A stretch of DNA of 64,000 nucleotides from Nelumbo lutea (Eukaryota; Streptophyta; Magnoliopsida; Proteales; Nelumbonaceae): positions 78,272,270 through 78,336,269 of the forward strand of contig JAKGHH010000004.1 of the NCBI GenBank assembly GCA_022828595.1. Reading direction: 5' to 3'. The stretch's first letter is position 1. Each line of letters begins with the position of its first letter. Both the position numbers and the translations under genes were made by a program. The notes below the pieces were generated by a model. It saw only the letters and a program-made list of their open reading frames with translations, was not told where the DNA came from and did no database searches. Positions 58,164-64,000 of the stretch are shown here, piece after piece.

Positions 58164-59980
58164 ATGTTTAGCTATTTTTGCTCGGGTTCGTTAGAATGGA
58201 CTGAAGTCATTTTGAGAGATTATGAAAATGAGCTTCAACAATCTAGAATTTATGGGTCGGTTGCAGTTTCCAGATATCCATATCATCGTATCCCAAATGT
58301 TTGGCGAGCCTTTTGTGAGATGTGGAGTGCTCGCACCAACTCTCTTCATTGTGGTGGTGGTGGTGAACTTGGGATTTCTTTGCTTGACATCAACCATATA
58401 TGTGGATTACCCATTCTGGGTATTCCTTATGAAGAGTTTATACCCACCAATCAAGATTTATTTGCCCTTATGGAGAGTGGTGAGCACATGTATTCTCCTG
58501 TTGTTGCCGAATTATTATTAATCCATGCACAATTATGTCATCATTTCAATACCAATGAAGTTGATTGGGTCCATTGGCTTGAGCATTTCTATAGGGGAAA
58601 ATCATTTATGAAGGACATGGAGAATACCTTATGGAGAAGACCCCCTTCAGAAAAAACATTAAGGGTAGAAATAGCAAGAGGACCGACTCTGGCTCTAGGA
58701 AAGTGATTGACTCTTCTCCTTCTAAAGAGAAGCTTCCTTTAATTGTTTCAAAAACGGGTTAACTAGCAGTATATTTAGCATTTTGGCTGAATCGCTTTGT
58801 TCTTCCGTATAATAGAGATGTGGTAAGGACAGAGACATTTTATATGGCCTCATTGATGGGTTAAGGTACTTGCATTTCCCTAGCCCCAGTAGTTTTGGGT
58901 TTGATTTATCATGGTATGGGTGTTTGTACTACACATCCTCAAGGGCCTAGGCATGCAAATGCCAAATTTCCTATTCATTTATGTAGTGGGATGGCTTGTT
59001 GAGCACTTCCGTCATTTATACCGATGTCGATTAGATCATAAATTCCTAGAGAGTTATCCTCATTTGGCTAGATATGCAAGTTTACAACCTGAATTCCAAA
59101 ATGTTTTCTAGGCACGGATGACTTTTCGTAACAACAAATATTTTACTTGTTAGCCTTTTTCTTATGTTCAAACTGAAGATGTGGAAAAACTTGACACAAA
59201 TGATCTCTCAGAATCAGAATTTGAATTCCTAATTAGTATCCAATCACGACTTCTTCCTGTGCGGATAGGCTCCGATCTTTGGTTAGAACCCTATTATCCA
59301 AGCCGCTTTACTCGGCAATTTGGCTTTGATCAAGGCATCCCAAGAAATACCCCCAAATTCAGCTTTAAGGTACGTGAGAAGCGCACCTTAGAAGAAGTAG
59401 CACTAGCTTGGCAGATGTTATTTCATACTAATACTCATTCTCGTTTCATCATTCCGAGGATGAGTAGATATAGTGTATGTACATATTCATATGTGAGATG
59501 GTGGTCCCGATATACAAGTCCTTTTTTTATGAGACCACTACGAGATGTGATTTATGTTGTAATTGGTCCTAAGGACACACCGACTCCTGAGGCATATGTG
59601 TGCATCATAAATTTGGGCAAGTCTCTACAAGCATAAGGGGTGCCATTAAAATTGGAGAACGACAGCGTGATCTACAAGCTGTTAAGAAACCCAAGCAGTC
59701 TTCACCTATTGTTGATTCCTCAAATTCAAAGGGATGTGATATTCGACGTCCCTTGTGTCTCTCAGATGAAGAAGATCGTGACATAAATTTCAAGAGGGCA
59801 AGATATCCAAGACTCAATGAGTTTCAAGAGACAAGTGATATGGCAAGGGTTGTTGACTCCCCCATAATAATTTCTGATGAAGAACCGTTAGATAATGGAG
59901 CATATGAGGATGCCACCCTCCCACTTGATGACCTTGGTCCTATTCTTATGCCAAGTAGCAATGACCTTGGTCCTATTCAA
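58164..59980 (+). pseudogene. Plant mobile domain (PMD, MAIN-like) protein remnant
   Basis: Pieces in order match the aminotransferase-like plant mobile domain: IYGSVAVSRYPYHRIPNVWR, AFCEMWSARTNSLHCGGGGE, GISLLDINHICGLPILGIPY and EEFIPTN (58164-58706). Next come AFWLNRFVLPY, SLAPVVLGLIYHGMG and GWLVEHFRHLY (58760-59110), then KRTLEEVALAWQMLFH and YVRWWSRYTSPFF (59150-59560), and a Ser/Asp-rich tail (SPIIISDEE). In-frame stops at 58704-58706, 58761, 58861 and 59110 show decay. PMD proteins include MAIN/MAIL1, and PMDs also occur inside plant transposons. The position upstream of gypsy pol fits the transposon-borne type. Confidence 0.78.
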
Positions 59981-59983
59981 CTT

Positions 59984-61205
59984 CAGCATTAAAGCGGGAA
60001 ACAACACTTTGTTTCTTACTCCTCCAAGAGACAAGGTTACCTCCCACAAGGACACAATATCCAGAGGTAGACCTCCTGTCATCAGCACTCCTAGCCCAAT
60101 CAGCATTTGTATAGACCTCCACCTTCATGTGATTATTGTTCTTGAACAGTATACATCTACCTGGGCATCTCTTCAAGTATGTTGGTATTCTCTCTGCTGC
60201 AAGAAGATGAGTAGTTCTAGGGGAATGCATGTACTGGCTGACAACAATGACTACATAACTGATATCTGGCCGAGTGAGGCAGAGATATAGAAGTTTTCCA
60301 ACCAACCGTTGGAACATAACTTTGTCTTCAAGAGGCTCCCCACCCTCTGCACTGATCTTGTGATTCAGTTCAATGGGTGTATCGGCAGGCTTGACACCTA
60401 ACTTTCTAGTTTCCGCCAACAGATCTAGAACATATTTCCTCTGAGAGATAAAGATCCCCTGTTTAGATCTAGCAACCTCAATACCCAAAAAATATCGCAG
60501 TGCACTAAGATCTTTCACCTCAAACTCTTGATGAATGAGTTGTTTGAGGGACTCAATCTCACTACTATTATTCCCTGTCACTATCATCAACATATACAGC
60601 AAGCAGGGTCAAAGAAGAGTTGTTTGAGGGACTCAATCTCACTACTATTATTCCCTGTCACTATCATCAACATATACAGCAAGCAGGGTCAAAGAAGAGT
60701 CCACCCTTTTAATGAACAGTGTATGATCTGACTGGGCCTGTACATAACCGGATTTTCCAAGGGCTAGTCTGAATCTATCAAACCAAGCTCTAGGGGACTG
60801 CTTTAATCCATACAATGCCTTATTCAGTCGGCAAACCTTCTTACCTGTCTCTGTATCATAGAATCCAGAGGGCAATTGCATGTAGACCTCTTCCTGTAAG
60901 TCTCCATTCAGAAAAGCATTTTTAACGTCCATCTGGAACAAGGGCCAAGAATAACTTGCTGCAAGGGCTAATAGAACTCGAATAGTGGTCATCTTGGCTA
61001 CTGGGACAAAGGTCTCCAAGTAGTCTATACCATAAGTCTGAGTGAACCCTTTTGCAACCAACCGGGCTTTGTACCTTTCAATGGAACCATCGGCATTATA
61101 TTTCACAGTGAATACCCATTTACATCCAACTGGTTTCTTTCCTTTGGGTAGGTCAACTAGCTCCCAAGTATTATTTTTCAAAAGGGCATCCATTTCAACT
61201 TTCAT
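59984..61205 (-). pseudogene. copia reverse transcriptase and RNase H remnant
   Basis: RT runs from MDALLKNNTWELVDLPKGKK through CKWVFTVKYNADGSIERYKA, FQMDVKNAFLNGDLQEEVYM and LNKALYGLKQSPRAWFDRFR to catalytic LLAVYVDD (about 60650). An 80-bp tandem duplication then shifts the frame. The sequence resumes as LKQLIHQEFEVKDLSALRYF, with RNase H LYLCLTRPDISYVV, VEVYTNADWARSADDRRSTS and SWRSKKQSVVSR. It ends abruptly at NAEVE. The reading frame was evidently intact until recently. Confidence 0.9.
60541..60700. repeat. 80-bp tandem duplication inside copia RT
   Basis: TGTTTGAGGGACTCAATCTC at 60541 repeats at 60621, and the two 80-bp units are identical. Eighty is not a multiple of three, so the duplication frameshifts the polyprotein directly after the YVDD motif. 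Confidence 0.95.
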
Positions 61206-61963
61206 TGCATCTTTCCACTATGGAACTGATAAGGCTTCTTGTACTGTTCTGGGGATAGGGATATCAGCAATGGAAGTGAGATAGGACCTGTAAGAGGGAG
61301 ACAGGCGATCACAGGATAGAAACTGGGGAATGCAATGAGCTGTGGATGTGGTGCAGTGCCGTTTCCCTTTACGGACCGCAATAGGGAGGTCAAGGTCAAG
61401 GTCATCCAAAAATGGAGAAGTAGCAACAGTGGAAGGTATCTCAGTAGGCCCTGGGACTGTAGTACCTGGATCTAGATCCACAAAAGGAATTGGGGCTGGC
61501 CTGGACTACTGATGACCAAGATCAACCTGCCTGCATCGCCTGTGATAGACTTTCAACTCCTAATCCCTTTGACAACCCTCACCAGTACAGCCTTCATCGC
61601 TCCATGGAATGGGTAAAGGAACAACCTCTGATGAGTTAACCCCACTCTCACTGCACTGCCCCTGAGGAAAAAGGCCCAAATTCGCATTCTCACTACTCTC
61701 CCCCTGAGGAGAAACCCTAGGATAATAGGGTGCCTCCTCAAAGAATGTGACATCCATCGAGACAAATCTCCTCCCTGAAACAGGATCATAGCAGCAATAA
61801 CCCTTTTGAGTTTGTGCATAACCGAGAAAAATGCATTTGGAGGCCCTAGGGTCAAATTTGGAATGATGAGGTCCAAGAAGCTGAACAAAACAAGTGCACC
61901 CAAAGGTTTTAAGAGGAACAGTAAACAACTCATCGTCTGGGTATAGAAGGGTAAACAGAGGCT

Positions 61964-62620
61964 TCATATCAAGAACCTATGAAGGTTAATGAGATACACT
62001 GCCGTGAGGAAAACATCACCCCAGAAGCGGATAGGCACATTGGAGGTAAACACAATGCTTCTAGCCACCTCCAAAATGTGCTTATTTTTCCTCTCGGCAA
62101 CCCCATTTTGTTGTGGTGTATAAGGGCAAGTGCTCTGGTGAATAACCCCATGATCAAGTAGATAAGAGGCCAGTGGCTTAGCAAAGTATTCTTTTGCATT
62201 ATCATATCTGAGGACTTTGATTTTGACCCCAAACTGGGTTAAAATCATCTTATGAAAGTTTTGGGTCAGAACGGGAACCTCATCTCGAGAACGCATAAGT
62301 TAGACCCAAGAAAAATGGGTATGGTCATCAACAAACAACAGAAAATAACTGTACCCACCCATAGAAGGGAGATGATATGGCCCCCAAACATCGGTATGCA
62401 CAATATCAAAAGAATTATTACTTCTTTTATTACTCAAGGAATAAGATGTTCTACAATGTTTGGCAAGCTCACAACTCTCACATCTCAAATTTGACATCTC
62501 AACAGACTCAAATAAAGTAGGAAACGGACTATTCAAAGACCGAAAAGATAAATGACCTAATCGATTATGCCAAAGCATAACCAGACTCACACACTGAGAA
62601 ACAAAAGACTTCTTATCCAC
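61964..62620 (-). pseudogene. copia integrase remnant
   Basis: It reads VMLWHNRLGHLSFRSLNS (GAG-pre-integrase), CESCELAKHCRTSYSLSNKR, FDIVHTDVWGPYHLPSMGGY and FLLFVDDHTHFSWV. After a frameshift near 62300 come TPQQNGVAERKNKHILEVAR and WGDVFLTAVYLINL. The 62300-62698 frame begins upstream in the LTR/primer site, showing the gag-protease deletion. Confidence 0.88.
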
Positions 62621-62634
62621 TGGCTCTGATACCA

Positions 62635-62897
62635 AGTAGTCAATCAAGACTACAATCAGTCTTGAATCCCAACTGATTTCGGATTGAGAAAAATACAAGG
62701 AAGAGGAAGAAGAAAGGAGAAGCAGAAGTGCACAAGGGTTTTGAAAGGAGGGACAAATTGAATGAGTCTGTCGCCGCCACTCTCTTAATATTTATAGGTT
62801 ATGTTCACTAAATGTAAGAAAGGACAGAACCGCCCTTAACAAACTGAAATAACAAGTTGTCTAAGATAACTACCAACTAACACTGACATGACTAACA
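62635..62897 (-). repeat. 5' LTR of the third copia
   Basis: On the - strand it starts TGTTAGTCATGTCAGTG at 62897 and runs to the primer-binding site TGGTATCAGAGCCA (62634-62621). The inner end reads GATTGACTACT instead of the usual ...CA. No second LTR exists in the window, so it cannot be dated by LTR comparison. Confidence 0.75.
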
Positions 62898-62907
62898 AAG
62901 GTTACAC

Positions 62908-63290
62908 ATGTTGTCATACGAACACAGTGGGGACCACAGCCGTGAGGCCCACATCAGTGTTCTCTACATTCCAAAATCTTCTAAATATACAAAATCACAA
63001 AATCAAAATATACACCTTAATTTTACAAATTCAGAACAGGTAGAGCCTCTCGAAGAAGATCCTCACTCAACCGATTTTCTTGAAGAGGATCAGAAATCAG
63101 AGACATTCAGCCAACTCCACCAAAGCTTGAAGATGGGGGGCCAAGCCCATCTTTGTTAGTAATTTGCTTACTGAAGGAGAATATAAGGCCTATGAAGCAT
63201 TACTTCGTGAATACCGAGATGTGTTTGCTTGGGAGTATCAGGATGTGCCAGGACTTGATCCTAAAATAGTTGTACATAGGGAAACCCTAT
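62908..63290 (+). pseudogene. Ty3/gypsy pol fragment (start of RT region)
   Basis: It reads KSSKYTKSQNQNIHLNF, then an acidic linker (VEPLEEDPHSTDFLEEDQKS). After a frame change near 63150 it reads LLTEGEYKAYEALLREYRDV, FAWEYQDVPGLDPKIVVH. The last segment is typical of the region just before the reverse transcriptase of plant Ty3/gypsy elements. The sequence then breaks directly into the right direct repeat. Confidence 0.75.
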
Positions 63291-63297
63291 TCAGGGT

Positions 63298-63433
63298 GGT
63301 TGCTTAACTCCCCCCCATAACCAGAATAGATTAAATTTTAATTTATGTGAAGTGGGCCAGCCGTCAAATCTGGCCCCTCAAGCCTTATATTTTTTTTTAC
63401 ATCATAGATATTATAATTTTTAATCCTAAACAG
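63298..63433 (+). repeat. Direct repeat, right copy (LTR remnant)
   Basis: Partner of 56366-56499. It begins immediately after the truncated pol segment, which implies a deletion that removed most of pol and the start of the right LTR. Confidence 0.7.
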
Positions 63434-64000
63434 CCTGCAATGAAAATTTCATAAGTGATGAATCATTACTTGAGCCCCCTAGTTATCTATAATTCTACAT
63501 TTATCTGCTATGTTTTCCCTTTTAAGGTAAAGTGGAATGAGAAGTTGGATATTTTTGCTTTTTGAGCTTACCTTGTTGTTCCCCCTAAACCTTAACTCTC
63601 TTCTACCACTCTGTTTTACTACTTTCTCTTCTTCTCTAGTTCCTCTTCTTTTACAAGATTGACATGCATATTGTTTTGAGCTCATAATTCTATCTATTAG
63701 AAGATATCAACTTCATTGGTTCAACCTGTCTTCAACTTCAAGTAATCTACTTCCACTTTTCCCTTTTTCAAATTTCATTGAGTTTCTACTGCTTTTCTCC
63801 ATTTCAAGCTCTAGTTTTGTTTAATTGATATTTTATTTATGCAAATTTTTCCAATAACTCATTGCTTAGTGACTGGTTTAGTACATGGTTTCAAATGTCA
63901 CTAATGTCACCCAACATATGTCGACGTCGAGGCTCACCGACATGAAAGTTGATGGTCATATAAAAATTGCATCGGTTGACATTTTCTATATTTCGGAAAT
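63434..64000. other. Right flank, no gene recognised
   Basis: AT-rich DNA with no recognisable exon. ACCCAACATATGTCGACGTCG (63910s) and GCATCGGTTGACATTTTC near the end resemble the ends of the CGACA-type small elements, but the window stops before this can be judged. Confidence 0.3.

Larger units (their letters stand above)
59984..62897 (-). mobile_element. Ty1/copia fragment: gag-protease deleted, 3' truncated
   Basis: On the - strand, a 5' LTR (about 62897-62635) and primer-binding site (62634-62621) lead directly into integrase, then RT, and stop inside RNase H at about 59984. gag and protease are missing, because the primer-binding site reads straight into GAG-pre-integrase sequence. The 3' LTR is also missing. 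It interrupts the PMD-gypsy element, so it is younger. The RT still has long open stretches. Confidence 0.88.
53636..63433 (+). mobile_element. Decayed Ty3/gypsy-like element with plant mobile domain
   Basis: Similar direct repeats bound the region: 53636-53657 against 63277-63298, and 56366-56499 against 63298-63433, suggesting a long left LTR and an internally deleted right LTR. The interior holds a PMD reading frame (58164-59980) and, after a younger copia insertion, a Ty3/gypsy pol segment (63140-63280) reading EYRDVFAWEYQDVPGLDPKI. Most of pol is deleted. TATATAAA boxes lie at about 56204 and 56302. Boundaries are approximate, and the LTR reading is inferred from the direct repeats. Confidence 0.55.

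Noticed and set aside
58191..58397. - strand frame over the PMD region
   Set aside because: Shadow of the PMD coding sequence on the other strand.

Overview
The window is nuclear DNA from a flowering plant, probably a woody species with a repeat-rich genome. The evidence is spliced genes with plant GT-AG introns, copia, gypsy and LINE remnants of plant type, many small hAT and Mutator-like elements, and plant-type LSM4, WD-repeat and PMS1 proteins. I cannot name the species. No prokaryotic features, CRISPR arrays or rRNA genes were seen.

Three host protein genes and one tRNA gene are recognisable. (1) A WDR89-like WD40 gene lies on the + strand (6871-20316). It has eight coding exons that join in frame to a 383-residue protein, with introns filled by LINE and hAT insertions. 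(2) LSM4 lies on the - strand (33502-27066). It has seven coding exons for a 148-residue protein, and the first exon contributes only the ATG. Its largest intron holds a solo LTR and LINE/RTE fragments. (3) The last three coding exons of the mismatch-repair gene PMS1 lie on the - strand (52002-50761); its upstream exons are not in the window. (4) A tRNA-Glu(TTC) gene is at 37538-37609. One exon-sized piece of a PDR-type ABC transporter is at 48760-48910.

The rest is mobile DNA. A complete but decayed copia element (22059-26539, target duplication AACTG) separates WDR89 from LSM4. A second copia on the - strand (43983-47950, target duplication TAAAG) has a neighbouring 502-bp tandem duplication that took in the first bases of its LTR. 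A third copia (59984-62897, - strand) has lost gag and protease, and it sits inside an older Ty3/gypsy-like ruin (about 53.6-63.4 kb) that carries a plant mobile domain (PMD) reading frame. At least eleven short hAT-type elements can be called, most by terminal inverted repeats plus 8-bp target duplications, along with several Mutator-like ones.

The most unusual signal is a minisatellite at 53.8-55.1 kb. Each unit carries GTGGGACCCAC or GGGCCCAC, which match the class I TCP transcription-factor site, giving about a dozen sites in an apparent LTR/promoter region. I did not find a convincing new multi-gene system.
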